Source: Verrucomicrobiota bacterium (GTDB lineage Bacteria > Verrucomicrobiota > Verrucomicrobiia > Limisphaerales > J093). From it: a DNA stretch of 64,000 nt. Location of the stretch: positions 558,001 through 622,000 of the forward strand of contig JADJWF010000002.1 of assembly GCA_016716505.1 (NCBI GenBank). Direction: 5' to 3'. The notes beneath the pieces are model-generated. The model saw only the letters and a list, made by a program, of their open reading frames with translations, was not told the origin of the DNA and made no database searches. Positions 45,001 through 60,000 of the stretch are shown piece after piece (positions within the stretch are counted from its first letter, which is position 1; each line of letters opens with the position of its first letter). A program made the translations under genes and the position numbers.

Positions 45001-48000
45001 TTCGACAAGGCGGTGGATCTGCGCTGCCGGCTCGAATTCCCAGAGGACATCCCGGAGCTGCCACTGGACGGCCAGACACGGCACGAACTGGCCCTTGCCG
45101 TGCGAGAAGCGATCACGAACGTCGTACGCCACGCGGCCGCGAGCGAAATTGTATTGGGCCTTGAAATCGCGGCTGATCAGCTTCGCGTGCGGATTGCGGA
45201 CAATGGGCGGGGCTTCCTCGTCAACGACGCCGAGCCTTCTGGGCACGGGTTGGCCAACATGTGCGCCCGTTTGCAACGGGTCGCCGGGCGTTGCGAATAC
45301 CGCTCCGCTCCCGGCGCCGGAACGACCATCGAGTTGTGCGTGCCGCTCAACCGATCCAGCCATGCCGGAAGGCCAACCACACCATGAGCATTCGCGTGGG
45401 CATCGTGGAGGACGACCGCAGCTTCCGGGAAAACTTGGCGGCGTGGATTGATCAAACGCCCGGCTTCTCCTGCGTGGCTGCGTGCGCCAGCGCCGAGGAA
45501 GCCTTGAAGCGTCTGCCGAACTCCGCTCCCGACGTCGTGCTGATGGACATTCACCTGCCCGGCCAATCTGGAATCACCTGCGTCCTCCGGCTGCGGCGCG
45601 TGCTGCCGCAAACCCAGGTCATCATGCTGACGGTCGAAGAGGACAGCGAACAGGTGTTTGAGTCCTTGAAGGCCGGGGCCACTGGCTACTTGGTCAAGCA
45701 CGTCACGCCGGAAGAAATCCTGGAAGCGGTCGCGGAGGTGCATCGGGGCGGCGCGCCGATGTCCAGCCACGTCGCGCGCCGGGTGGTGGCAGCCTTCCAG
45801 CAACCGGCGCGAACCGACGCCGCGGCAGTTCAACTCTCGTCGCGGGAGGAGGAGATTGTCCGCCTGCTGGCCAAGGGAGCTCGTTCGAAAGAAATCGCCG
45901 ACCGGCTTGGCATCAGCTTCGGCACCGTCAACACCCATGTGCGGCATATCTACGAGAAGCTGCACGTTCGCTCGCGGGCGGAGGCGGTCGCGCGGCTCGG
46001 GGGCAAGTGACTACTTCCAATCAGTAACGGTGAGCCAAGGCCCCGAAAACGGCTTTGAATTGGGCGGGCGTTGTCGCGTCCGGCAACCGTCCTTATTCTC
46101 ACGCCGCAAGAGACCCGGCTTCAACTCGAGGTCGTCGCCAACACCGACCACTCGATCCACGCCGCACTCGTCGCCGTCGAGTGCCCTCGTCCGCCGTTTC
46201 GCCCGATCACCCTGTCAACTCCATCGCCCTCTTCGTGGTTGAGTTGTCCCCAGTTCTGGTGACTTTTCGGATGGATCGAAACCACTACCCTGAAGTGCGT
46301 TGTTTCTGCGCGTCCGTTCTCAGCGCGCAGTGTGTGAAAGGGCCGGACCTGTTTGTCCGGCCTTTCTCTTTTGATCCGTGGCGTTCCCGCGTTCGACGGC
46401 CGGCCGCCACCGGCTGACATTGAGGTTTCCCAAACGATTTGCCGGCGGGGGCTTCCGCCTGCGGCGCCCAAACGCGCGCTGATTGCCGGTTGCTATTCAC
46501 GCTCGCCGGCGCATTCTTGGAGGGCGCTTGGGCGCGGTGCGACATTATGGAGATTCTTTACCTCATTGGTCTGGTCGGGCTGTGGATTGTCCTCATGAAG
46601 TGGGTGTTGCCGAGGTTCAAGGTCAGCGGCTGCCGATCGGCCACCTGCACCGGGGTGCCGAAGCGAAAGTCGGGACCGGAGGTGAATTCGCAGTGCGGTT
46701 GCGGTCACGACCACTGAACCAGGCAGCCGGCCGCTTGTGGAGTCTGTTCGCGGTCTGACGCGATGGGAGGTAGGTTGAATTTTGTTTTTCATGAGAATTG
46801 CCTTGTGCCAGTTCGACATCGCGTGGCTCGACCGGCCGAAGAACTACGCGACCGTCCGCCATTTGGTGGAGTCCCGAAAGCCGGCTGAGGGTTCGCTGCT
46901 CGTTCTGCCTGAGATGTTCTCGACCGGCTTTTCGCTCGACACGTTGGAAACCCGGGAATGGCCGGGCGGTGACACCGAAAACTTTCTCTCGGATCTCGCG
47001 CAGGATTTCGGCCTGTATGTCCTCGCCGGATTGGTGCGGGCGGCCTCGGCGGGCGCGGCGCGCAACGAAGCCACCCTGGTCGGTCCCCGCGGGCGCGAAC
47101 TGGGCCGCTACGGCAAGCTTCACCTGTTTTCGGCCGCCGGTGAGGATCGCGCGCACTCCCCCGGCGACGGGGTGGAGACGTTCCCGGTGGAAAACACCAT
47201 CGTGGCGCCGTTTGTCTGTTATGACCTGCGGTTTCCCGAGATCTTCCGGATGGCGGTCCAGAAGCGGGCGGAGGTGCTCGTGGTGATCGCCAACTGGCCG
47301 ACGGTCCGGGTGGATCACTGGGTGACGCTCTTGCGGGCCCGCGCGATCGAGAACCTCGCCTACGTGATCGGCGTGAATCGGATCGGTCGGGATCCCGAAC
47401 GCGAATACCCCGGGCGCAGCCTCGTGGTGGACCCGCGGGGCGAGGTGGTCATGGACGCCGGGGATCGCGCAGGCGTGTTTGAAGTGGAGCTGGACCTCGC
47501 GGGTTTGCGCGCGTGGCGCGAGGAGTTCCCGGCCCTCCGCGACGCGCGCTACTTCTGACCCGCATGACCCGCGCGGAAGCCTGGCAGTTGCTGACGGAGT
47601 ACACGACGTCGGAGTCGCTGCGCAAACACGGCCTCGCGGTGGAGGCGGCCATGCGTCACTACGCTCCACGCCTGGGCGGGAACCCCGACGTCTGGGGACT
47701 CACCGGCCTGCTGCACGACTTCGATTACGAGCGCTGGCCCAACCCGCCAGATCACACTCGTGAAGGCGCACGGATCCTCCGCGAGCGCGGCGTGGACGAA
47801 GAAATCGTCGGCGCCATCCTCGCCCACGCGGAGTGGAATCAAGCCGACTACCCCCTCGACCGGCCGATCCGCCGGGCGCTGTTCGCCGTGGACGAACTGT
47901 GCGGCTTCGTAACGGCGGTGGCCTACGTCCGTCCCGACCGCCTCGCGGGCATGACCGCCAGCAGTGTGCGCAAGAAGATGAAACAGCGCTCGTTCGCGGC

Positions 48001-51000
48001 GGCGGTGAAGCGGGAGGACATCGAAAAAGGCGCAGCGCTGTTGGAGCTCCCGCTCGACGAACACATCGGCCACGTCATTGCCGCGATGCAGGGGAGCGCG
48101 CCCGCCTTGGGGCTGGCTTGAGGCCGGCCTGACGCGGGACCGGCTCAGCGCTGGCCCCAGATGAAGCTGGCCGCGAACAAGGCGGCGATGCCGTAAAGCC
48201 AGGGCGACACCTGGCGGGCTCGGCCCGTACACACCCGCACGAGCACCAGCGAAATGAAGCCCACGCCAATCCCGGTGGCGATGCTTTGCGTCAGCGGGAT
48301 CACCAGCAACGTGAGGAAGGCGGGCAGGCCATCGTCGGCGGAGATGACGTCCATCTCCTTGACCACGGCCATCATCAGGAACCCGACCACCACCAGCGCC
48401 GGGGCGGTGGCGACGGCAGGCACGGCGCTCACGATCGGCGCCAAAAACATCGCGAGCAAAAAGCCCGCCGCCACCACCACGGCGGTCAGTCCCGTCCGCC
48501 CACCGGCGCTCACGCCCGCCGCGCTCTCGATATACGTGGTCACGGAGCTGCAGCCACATAGGCCACCCCAGATTGCGCCGATCGAGTCCACGAGCAGCAC
48601 GCGATTGAGTCGCGGCAACCGACCGTGCGCGTCCAAGAAACCGCCCTGACCGCCGATGCCGATCACCGTTCCCATCGTGTCGAAGAAGTCGGTGATCAGG
48701 AACGCGAAGATCACGCCGAACAACGCCGGCTTGAGCGCGGCGAGGATCTTCGCCTCCCCCAACAGCGAGAAGTCCGGCTTCGAGAACACAGCCGCCGGGG
48801 GGAGGAACAGCCGAACGTCTTCTTTGAAGACCAGGTCGGCGGCTGCGGCCAGCAGTGCCGCGCCCGCAATCCCAATCAGGATGGCGCCCCGCACCCGCCA
48901 GGCCAACAACGCCATCAGGAGCACCAGTCCACCCGCGGACACCAGCGCCGCTTTCGCCGTGAAGGACCCGTGGGTCAGCAGCGCCCCGCCGTCGCCGCGC
49001 GCCACCCAACCCATGTTTTGGAGGCCGAGGAACGCGATGAACAACCCGATGCCCACACCGATCGCCCGTTTCAGATTCAGCGGAATGGCGTTCATGACGT
49101 GCTCGCGCACCCCGCTGAGCACCAGCAGCGTGACGAGCCCTCCTTCCACCACGATCACGCCCATCATGGTCTGCCAATCCATCCCGGGTTGCGTTGCGCC
49201 GACCACCACGGCGGCGTTCAATCCCATCCCGCTGGCCAGCGCCAGCGGATAGTTTGCCCACAGGCCCATCAGGAGCGTCGGCACGATCGCGCCCAGACAG
49301 GTCATCGCCACCACGGGTTCCTTGGGCATGCCCGCTCCGGAAAGGATCAGCGGGTTCAGGAAGACGATGTAGGCCATCGTCATGAAGGTGGTGACGCCGG
49401 CCGCCAGCTCGCGCCGGAGAGTGGAGCCCGCTTCAGTCACGCCGAATCGCGAATCCAGGAAGCGGAAGGCCGGTTTGGTAACAGACATGGAGTACGCCTG
49501 CGTCTTGGGTTTCCTCCGGCGACTCATAGCAGGCCGGCGGCCGTTGGCAATCCCGGCCGACGTCAAACGCGCGGTCGCGGCCGGGCAAAATCCGTGCTCG
49601 CCAGTGGCCGTGCCGAGACGTTACCGTCTCGAGGAAAGCCCGCGGGTATTGGACCGCGGACGATGGGTTGCAAACGCTCTCGTGCGGGCAACCTCACTGC
49701 CTGATCTTGCAGGCACCGGGTCTGAATGTCGCAGTTTAGCCATCCGTCAGTCAGCACAGTTATGACACCATCCTGGCTTCGCATGGTGGGGCGGACGCTT
49801 GCGTGGATGCTGGTGAGCGCGCTGGTGGTCTCGTGCGTGCGTCGCGAGGAACCCTCGGACATGCCGGCACCGCAACCGACCAAGACCAAGGCCAAGAAGC
49901 CTCCCGCCCAGACGGCGCCGTCCGCCGGAAAGGGGGAAAAACCGCCCGTCATCAAGTACAGCGCCATGCACGATGAGGAGATCAAGACGATCTTCGATCT
50001 CGCTGCCAAAGGTCGCTGGGAGGAGGCGGAAGCCCGGGTCAATGGCTTGTGGGCCCGGGATCCCCAGGATCCATCAGTCGAGCGCCTGCGAAAATGGGTG
50101 AACGACGAGCGGGAGCAACAGCGGGCGCAGGCGCTGGAAGACCGGATTCGCGAGGTCGAGGCAAAGAACTCCGTCTTCAATCCCACCATCAAGGACATCT
50201 TCACCGAGAACAAGGATCGCGGCCTGCCGCCGCGGAAGGACGTGCGGGACGCCGTCAACGCCATCGAGTCCACGCCCTACATCCCGCCCAACTATGGGAA
50301 GACCAACACCGCGCGGGGGCTGCTCTTCGACTTCGAATCCCGGCAGGGCCGCATGGCCAAGGTGCTCGAGCGCGAGATCTCCGTGGCGCTCGACAACGCC
50401 ACCCTCGAATCCATCATCTTCAAGATCGGCCAGGAGGAGGGCATCAACTTCGTGGCCGACAAATCGCTCGAAGCCTTCCAGAAGAAGCTCAGCGTCAATA
50501 TGGGCCGGGTGAAGCTGGCCAACTTCCTCCGCTACGTCTCGCGCAACTTGGATCTCCAATTTCAGGTGGGCGACGACCTCATCTGGGTCGTGGACGGCAA
50601 GGATCCGAAGAAGGCCATGGAAGAGACCCGATTCTACCGGCTCAAGAAAGGCTTTATCCTGCCGGCCGAGTTCGGGCCACCCGAGGTGGTGACGACCCGG
50701 ACCATTCAGAACAACGTCCAGACCATCACGGAGCAGCAGAAGATCAACAAGTTCGTCAACGACCTCGTCCCGAACTACCCGGCGATCGAGCGGGCGGTGA
50801 CCAATTTCTTCACCGGCTCGAAATTCTTCATTGATTACGAGCGCAACCTGATCGTCGCGCGCGGCAAGCCGGACGAACTCGAGGTGGTGGAGCGGATCAT
50901 CGAGGAGTTCGACCGCCCGCTGCAACAAGTGCTCATCGAAGCCAAGTTCGTGACCATCAGCGAGGCGGCCTTCCTCCGGCTGGGCGCCGTCTGGGGGGCG

Positions 51001-54000
51001 GGCCGGCCCCCGATCGCGGGCGGGGCTGAGGCGGGAACAGACCAAACGGGCCTGGCCTTTCTCGGCGTGGCGCCGGGCTTCAATTACACCATCACCAACG
51101 TTTTCGGACTTTCCGATCTGTACACGACCCTGACCGCGACGGAACAAACCGGCGAGAGCCAGGTGTTGAGCGCGCCCCGGCTGACCGTCATCAACAATCG
51201 GCCGGCGACGATCAGCGACGGCAAGGTGCAGTACTACTACGAGGAGTACCAGGTGAAGAGCACGATCCTTGAGCAACGCTCCTCCTCGGCCCTGGTGCCC
51301 AGCGGCCGGCCCACCAAGATCACCTCGGGCGCGGAACTGGACGTGCTGGCCAGCATCGGCGGCGACGGGCGGACGATCTTCCTGGCGTTGAACCCGCGGG
51401 TGAACTCGGATGTGAAACTCGCCCCGTTCGCCACGATCACCGACTACAACTCCGCGGGCAACCCCGTCAGCACCTTCGACATCAAACTGCCGGAGTATCG
51501 CACCCAGGAACTGGCCACGCGCGTGGCGATCCGGTCGGGCGAGACCGTCGTCATGGGCGGCGTGCTGGAGCGCACCCAGGTGAAGTACGTGGAATCCGTC
51601 CCGGTGCTGGGCAACATTCCCATCTTGGGGGCAGCTTTCCGCCGCCGCACTGAGCTGGACCGGCCGCGCTACCTGCTCATCTTCGTCACCGCGACCGTGC
51701 TGGACGAGGATGGCAGCTTCATCCAGTACGAACCGCCGATCGTCGGCTCGCGCAGCGGTGCGACCGGTGATTCTGCGGCCTTGGGCACCGGCCAGTAAGC
51801 ACCCCGGCGATGGCCAGTCTCTCCCCGCCCCGCCTTCAAAGAGTGCTGCCCTTGTTGTCCCGGCGGGTGGTGGCGGTGGATCCCGGCAGCCGCTGCCTGA
51901 AGATCGTCGTCGCGGACACCACTCTGGGGCAGTTTCGCATCGCCCGGCGGGAAGTGGTGGACCTGGCGGCCGAGTCGCTGGTGACGCCGGAGGAGATTCA
52001 GGAACACCTGTCGGCCAGCTTTCCAGATCTGGCCGGTCTGCCATTGGCACTGGTCCTGGGGCAGAACCGCTGCATCAACCAGGTGGTGGATGTGCCGGAG
52101 GTCCGGCGAGAGGATCTCCGCGACGTCCTGCGCGAGGAAGCCGCCCGGGTGAGCGGGCTGCCAGCGGACTCTTTGAGTTGCGAGGCGGTCCGGCTGCCGC
52201 CTTTCGGCCAGTACCAGCGTCCCCGCTGGCTGACGCTGTGCAAAACGCGGGAGGTGGACGCGCTGATCGAGCGATACGGACCGCCCTTCGCCGAACCCGG
52301 CGCGGAAGCCAGCCCCCCGCAACTGGTGGATGTGGTCACCACGGCGCACGCCCTTCTGGCGGCCGCCCACCGCCGGCGCCTGGGCGGCGACCATGCGGTG
52401 TTCGTGGACTTGGGCGCAAATACCACCACGGTGGTGCTTCAAGTTCGGGGCCACGGGGTCTTTGCCACCAGCCTGCCAAGGGGGACAGCATCATTCGCCG
52501 CCGCCCTCGCCAAAGCCACCGGGCTGTCCCCGGAGGAAGCGGACCTGCGGCGTCGCACCACAAACCTTTTTGTAGGGGAGAACGCCGATCCTGGTGTCGC
52601 CAAGGCGGTCGAAGCCTGGGCGGTGGAGTTGCGGCTCGCCGTGAGCGAATGGCTGGAAGACCACGCCGCCCTGGGGCTGCATCCGGCGAGTCTGCCGGCT
52701 TATCTCTGCGGCGGTGGCGCGAGCCAACCCGGGTTGCTCGCGCAGGTGAACAGCCTGGCGGGACTCCGCCTGCAACTCTGGCCGGTGGACGATGACGCCG
52801 AGGCGCCACCGGAAAGGCTGGCGTTCGTGGTCGCCGAAGGCGCGGCCCTGCACGCCTTCGGGCATGTGCGACACCGGGTTTCCCTGCTGCCTCCGGAGTT
52901 CCGGATGGGCGTCCACCGGCAGTTCGCCTGGGAGATTGTTCAGACCCTGGTGGTGGCGCTGCTGGTGGGTCTCGCGGGCGCGCTGGGCTACGGCATCTGG
53001 CAGCAGGCCAGCCTGCTGGCGGCGAAGCAGGCGTTTACTGAATCCGCCGCCGCCTCCCTGGCCCATGCGCGGCGGCTGGACGAACTGTTCATCCGGGTCA
53101 ACTCACAGTTCGAGCGCCTGCGCCCGGTCTTCCAACGTCAGCGCGAGACCGTCCGCCTGCTTGAAGCGCTCGGCGCGGTGGGGCGTTCCCGGACCAACGA
53201 CAGCTTCTGGTATGTGCTCTTCGCGGATGCCTCGAGCTACGCCAGCGGCTCGGTGGTTCCGGCCGCGAATACGAACGGCCCCCTCGCAACGGTGAACGGG
53301 CCGGCACCGAACCCGGGCACCTTTCGCCGGGAGTTCATCGCCGAGATCTGCATCCCCGCCGAGGGGGAGGCCATGCGCGCCACGCTCAGCCAGGTGCTGA
53401 CCGAGTTGAAGGCCAGCGAGGTGTTCCACTGGGTGGACGCCCTGCCGCCGGAGCGGCGGCGGTTTGACCTCGTGGATCCGCGGGTCGTGATCTCCAACCG
53501 CTGGTTCGGGGTGAGCATGGAGATCCTGGAGGACGACCTGCCCGAACCGCTGCGCGTCCAGCGCGAGGGCCGCCCGCAGTCCACCGCGACCAACGTCACC
53601 AGCGCCCGCCGGGCGGGCACGGGCGCCCCGCCCACCAACGCGGCGCGTTTGAAGCGATGACCTCCCCCCGCCGCGGCCGCTATTTACCCTCGGTCACCCT
53701 GGTGCTTTCCCTTGCGCTGGTGGGGATCTACTTCGGCGTGTTCCTGCCACTGCGCGAACGCGCCCGTGGGGCGGACACCCCCTTGAGACGGGTCTGGGAC
53801 GAATTCGCGGCCGCCTACGCCGCGAGCGAAGCCTGCATCGGCGTGCCCCGCGAAAAGCTCGATGCCCGGGCCCGGTCGCTGGAGTCCACGGCGCAGGACC
53901 TCGAGCGCCTGGGGGCGATGGTCGGGAGCCGGTTGACGTGGCCCACCCAGATCCAGGCGCTCCTGCGGCAGCCCTTCCAGTACGGCGAGTTCCAGAACGA

Positions 54001-57000
54001 ATGCCAGCGTGCCGCCGAGGCCCTGCACAACCTGGCCCGGGAACGCAAGGTGCCGTTCGAAGGCGCGCTGACCAACCGCCTCGCGGATGCCCTTGGACTG
54101 GCGGCCTATTCCGCGGACCTGCCGGACCCCACACTCTTGTGGCCGCGCCTGCTCGCCAGTCAGCACGTGGTGCTCGCGGCCATTGAGAGCAAGGTGTCCG
54201 CGATCCGGGTCGTGCAGCAACTGCCCTCCATCACTTACGAGTCGGTGAACGGCCGCCGGAAGCTGCTGGAGGAACTTCCTCTCCGCCTCGAGGTGGCGGG
54301 GGCCCTGCCGCACATCAGCCGGCTCATTGCCGCGTTGCCGCTGCACGGTTCGGAGGTCGCGCTGGTGGGTTTTGGCGGAGAACTGACCAACAAGCCGGTG
54401 CTCTTCCTCGGCCAGACGCTGCTACGCAAGAGCGCTCCGGCGAAGGAGGGCGAGGCCCCGCGTCCGGGTGAAGTGCTGTTGGAGATCAACATCAGCGCGC
54501 TGGTGCCCGCGCCGCCCGAAAGCATTGCGGAACCATCGGACTGAGCGTTCATGCGATTCCTGGAGCGCAATCTGTGGAGTTCCTTGCTGGTGCTGGCCGT
54601 GCTGGCGGCGACGCTGCTGGCGGTGGCGCTGCGCCTGGGCGGCGGGATGCCGGCGTTGAAGCCCTACCTGCGCGAGGGAGAACCTCTGCGCGACTGGCCC
54701 TTGCCGGACCGCCTGGCGGGCTGGTTCTCGACCAACGCGCTGCTGGCGGCGCTGCCCACCAACGCCAACGTCAACCCCTTTTTCACCCTGCATTTCCAAC
54801 CGCCCGGCCCGCCGCCCACCCGGCGGGTGGAACTCCTCTACATGGGCAACTACACGTCGTCGCGGTCGAACGTCTTCGCCTACCTCCAACTGGGCGACAA
54901 GCTGCTGGTGCTCACCAACGGCGCGGTGGTGGTGGCCGATCACGCGATCCAACAAATCACGCTCAAGGAGGTCGTGTTGACCAACGCCGCGGGAGTCACC
55001 AACGTGCTGCCGTTCAACGTGAAGAAACCCCTCGAAGTCCCGGCGAGGTGAGATGGACACGCCCGAAACCAAACGCGAGGTGGTGGACGTGCTGCTCGAG
55101 GCCGGCCGGCTGACGGTCGAACAAGCCGAAACCGTTCGCCGACTGCAGCGCAAGCTGGCCCGCCCCCAGCACGCGATTCTTCTCGACCACAACTTCGTCT
55201 CCGAAGAGGACGTGTTCCGCGCCGTCGCGTCGCTGCACAACCTGCCGTTCGAGGACCTGACGAACTTCGAGTTCCCCGAAGGCCTGCTCGATCAGGTGCC
55301 GGTTTCGGTGATGCTGAACCACCGGGTGCTCCCGCTCGCCGTCGCGGGCGAGACCCTGACGCTGGCGTTCGCCGAGCCGCCGCGGCAGTCCGAATTAAGC
55401 AACCTGCGGCTGCTGTTGAATCGTCCCATCGAGGTTCGCCTCACGACGCCCAGTTGCATCCGCGCCGTGGTCAAAAAGCACTTCGGGCTCGGCGCTGAAA
55501 CCATCCAGCGGCTCCGGAATGATCGTGCGACGGCGGACGCCTCGCAGGACCTGGTGTTCGACGTGCCCGCCACCGAAGGCGAACAGGCCGTCGAGGCCAC
55601 GATCAGCCGGTTCGTGGACCAGTTGCTGTCGGAAGCCCTGCGGCTGCAGGCCACCGACATCCACATCGAGCCTTACTTCGACAAGATCAACCTCCGCTAC
55701 CGCATTGATGGGCTGCTCGAGAGCGTCCCTGCGCCGCGCGGCCTGCGGGAGGTCTATCCAGCCCTGGTCTCGCGCTTGAAGATCATGGCAGGCCTCAACA
55801 TCGCGGAGAAACGCCTGCCCCACGACGGCCGCATCACCACGAAGTCCGGCGAGGAAGACTACGACCTCCGCGTTTCGATCATCCCCACCAAGCATGGGGA
55901 GGCCATTTGTCTGCGCATCCTGGGCCGTCGGGCTCTGGCGCTGGAGTTCCGCGACCTCGGTCTGGAGCCCGCCCAGGCGGAATTGATGGCCGAGCTGGCG
56001 CGGCTTCCCCAAGGGCTGATCCTGATTACCGGTCCGACCGGCAGCGGGAAGACGACCACGCTCTACACGGTGCTCAACCAGGCCAACGACGGCCGGCGCA
56101 AAATCATCACCATCGAAGATCCGATCGAATACCAACTCGAGGGCGTGCTGCAAATCCAGACGCGCGACGAGGTGGGACTGACTTTTGCCGCCGGACTCCG
56201 GGCCGTGCTACGCCACGATCCCGACGTGGTGCTCATCGGCGAGATTCGCGACAACCTGACCGCCGAGATCGCGGTGCGGGCGGCCCAGACGGGGCACCTG
56301 GTGTTCTCGACCCTGCACACCAACGACAGCGTCAGCGCCATCACCCGCCTGCTCGACATGCAGGTGGATCCGTTTCTCATCGGCTCCTCGCTGGTCTGCA
56401 GCCTCGCCCAGCGACTCGCCCAGCGCATTTGCCGACACTGCGTCGAGCCCGCGCCACATATCCCGGACGCGATCCGCGACGAAATGGCCGCGGCCTTGGG
56501 AATGCCGCCGGCGGCTGTCCGGGCGTTTCAAGGACGCGGGTGTGTGGAGTGCGGCCAAAAGGGCTGTCGCGGCCGCGTGGCGATTTACGAGTATTTCCTG
56601 ATGAACGACGAGGTCGCGGACCTGCTCGGCGCCAGCGTCAAGACTTCGGAACTGCGCGCCGCCGCCCGCCGTCATGGCTGGCGCTCGCTGCGGGAGGAAG
56701 GCTGGCGCAAGGTTCAGGAAGGCCTCGTGCCCTTGTCCGAGATTCAGCGGCTCACCCGGCGGCTGGCGCGTTGATTCCCGCCCTTGCCGTCCCGGGCCGG
56801 GGTGCCCCGCCCATCAGCGACAGCTTCAGGACCGCCAGGGGCGATCTCGTTTCACGTGCCGGAGCACCTCACAGGCGGCACGGACGTCTTCGGCGACTTC
56901 GAAATCGAACATCCCCACCGCGACGAAGTCCGCGCCATTTTCGAACGCATACTTGAATCCACTTTTCGGCGGAATCGCCCCCGCGGCCAGCACCTTGAAA

Positions 57001-60000
57001 GCGATCCAAGGCACCGGCTTGTCCTGCATGTACTCGATGGTCGGCTCGGGGTCTATGCAGAAGATGTTGTCGTGAAACTCGTTGTGGTCGAGATAGCGCG
57101 GGCCGTCCACACAAAAGCGCTTGCGCCGGTCCTTCGGCGTCGCCGACCAGTATTGGTCGTGGTGGAAGGTCTTGAAGTAGTAGTCGGGCTGGAAGCCGGC
57201 CGCGTCGCACGCCTCCGGCACCTCGAGGGCATGACTGCCCAGCCGGCCGCGTGGCAGCTCCGGGAGGGGCGGTGCCGTGGAGGCAGGCTTCGCCTGCCCT
57301 CCGAGCTCCCCAGCCGTGAGAACGTCCTTGGTGCCGGCGCCCATCGCGACGGCGGAACCGAGGAAACGGCGACGCGACAACGCAGGAGAGTTCATGACGG
57401 AAGCGTGGCAACGCCCCACCGAAAGTCACGTCGGATCGAATCCGGCGATCATCCGTTGCGAAACGTGATGGTGAGTTGGAGCACGGTCGCGATCGAGACC
57501 CACGTCAGGTAGGGCAGTTGCAACAGAGCCAGCCACCAGTACGGCTTCCAGACCGCCGCGATCATCCACACGATGCTGCCCCAAACGATCAAGATGTCCA
57601 CCGAAGCGAGCGGCAGGTTGCGCAGGCCAAACTGGATGGGCGTGAAGATCAGATTCGCCACGAGATTGACGAGGAACGGCCAGAGCGCAGTTCGCGGCAG
57701 TTTGCCGCGCACCACCTGCACCACGACGAAGACCAGACTGAACAGGATGATCGGGTAAAGAATCCGCCAAATCAGCCCAATGGTCGCCGGAGCAGGCGTC
57801 CATGCAGGCTTGTCGAGCGCGTTGTACCAGTCGGACCAGGACATAAATCGCCAGGGGCGGTGCTTGGGGAACCACCGTGCCGGCACCGTTCCCGCGAATC
57901 AAGCCGCGAGCAACCGAGGTCCCGCTCCAAGGCAGGGCCCCCTCCCTTTGGTCACGTGGAAGCGGGACAAGGCGGGAACCACGCGCTACCCTCCCATCAT
58001 GGATCGCAACCGAATCGCGGAGGTGATTCGATCTCTGATCACTGCTTCCGCGCTGACGACCGCCGATGCCGCCGATTGGCCAGGCTTCCTGGGACCACAT
58101 GGCAACGGCACCTCGTCGGAAACAAATCTCCTCGAGCAATTCCCCGCCGGCGGGCCGCGCGTCCTCTGGTCGCGGGACCTCGGGACGGGCTACGCCGCGC
58201 CCTCGGTAATCGGTTCCCGGCTGGTGGTCTTCCATCGGGAGGGTGAGGAGGAGATCGTCGAGTGTCTCGACGCCGCCACGGGAAACTCCCGCTGGCGACA
58301 CGCCTATCCGAGCCGGTTCGAGGATCCCTACGGCTACAACAACGGCCCGCGCAGCGCTCCCCTGCTGACTACCAATCGCTGCTTCACCTTCGGAGCGGAA
58401 GGACGCCTCTCCTGCCTCGACCTAGAGACTGGCAGGCCTCTCTGGCACCGCGACACGGCCAAGGATTGGCAGGTGCCGGAGGCCTTCTTCGGCGTGGGCT
58501 CATCACCGGTGCTCGCCGGGGACCGGCTGTTGGTGATGGTGGGGGGGCAACCCGATGCCGGGATGGCGGCCTTCGACGCGGCGACCGGCCGGACGCTTTG
58601 GGAATCCGTGGGTCAGAAAACGTGGACCGGTCAGCCCATGCTCGGCTGGCCGGGGCAACGGACCGTGGTGTGGCGCGCGAACGACAAGCAGGCCAGTTAC
58701 GCGACTCCGGTGCTGGCGACCGTTCATGGTCGGCCGACGGCGTTCTGCCTGATGCGCCAGGGGCTGGTATCGCTGAACCCCGCGACCGGTGAGGTGAACT
58801 TCGTCCGCTGGTTTCGGGCCCAGGTCGAGGAGTCGGTGAACGCGGCCAATCCCGTGGTCGTGGATGACCTGGTGCTCATCTCCGCCGCCTATTATCGCTT
58901 GGGCAGCGTGCTGCTGCGGGTGCAACCCGACGGCCACAGCTTCGAGGAAGTGTGGAAGAGCACGGCCATCGAGGCCCACTGGAGCACTCCCGTTCATGCC
59001 GACGGCTATCTGTACGCGTTCAGCGGTCGCAACGAACCCGATGCGCGGTTCCGCTGCGTGGAATTGCGCACGGGCCGCATCCGTTGGGAACGCGACGAAA
59101 GCTGGGGACGACGCAGCACGCGGCAACCGCCAACATACGGTCGCGGTTCCTGCATCCTGGCGGACAACAAACTCATCGTTTTCGGCGAGGGCGGGCTGCT
59201 GGGTTTATTCCGCGTCAACCCCGAGCGGCCCGAGGAACTGGCCCGCTGGCAGGTCCCTTCGCTGGAATACCCAACCTGGGCCGGGCCGGTGCTCTCGAAC
59301 CGACGCCTTTTCCTGCGCGGCGAACAACGGCTCGTGTGCCTCGACTTGAAACGGGAGTGAACCCCGTTCACGCACCACGCCATTGCCGCACTTGACCCGG
59401 GCTGCGGGTTTTTGCAACCGTCCAAGCGTCCACCGAGGGGCGGGTCAAGCCGTGGCCTCACCTGCTCCGGGCGGGATGAGCAATCGGTTCGCTGCAACGA
59501 TCATGAAACGCCAACGTCAACCAAGTCGCAGGAGTCTCGGTTTCACCTTGATCGAACTCCTGGTCGTCATCGCGATCATCGGCATCCTCGCGAGCATGTT
59601 GCTGCCAGCGCTGGCCAAGGCCAAGGCCAAGGCGCACCAAATCAAGTGCCTCAACAACACCAAAATGCTCACGCTCTCCACCTTCATGTACCTCTCGGAC
59701 TACGGGAAACCGGTGCCCTACAACGGCGCCGCCACTGCCACGATGGACAACGCGCTCTGGGTGACCGTGCTGGCGACCAACTACGGCGGCATCAACGAAG
59801 CGCGCATCTGCCCGGCGGCACCCCCCGCGCCCACCAAGGCCAAGCGCCGCCATCCCGCCAGCGGGTCGGTCAATCAAACCTGGCTCTGGACCAGCTCCAA
59901 GAACATTGATTACCAGGGGAGTTATTGCTTCAACGGCTGGTTTTACGGAGACGACGATCCTTACTTCAGCACCGCCGAGCACAAACCCAAGAAGTACCGC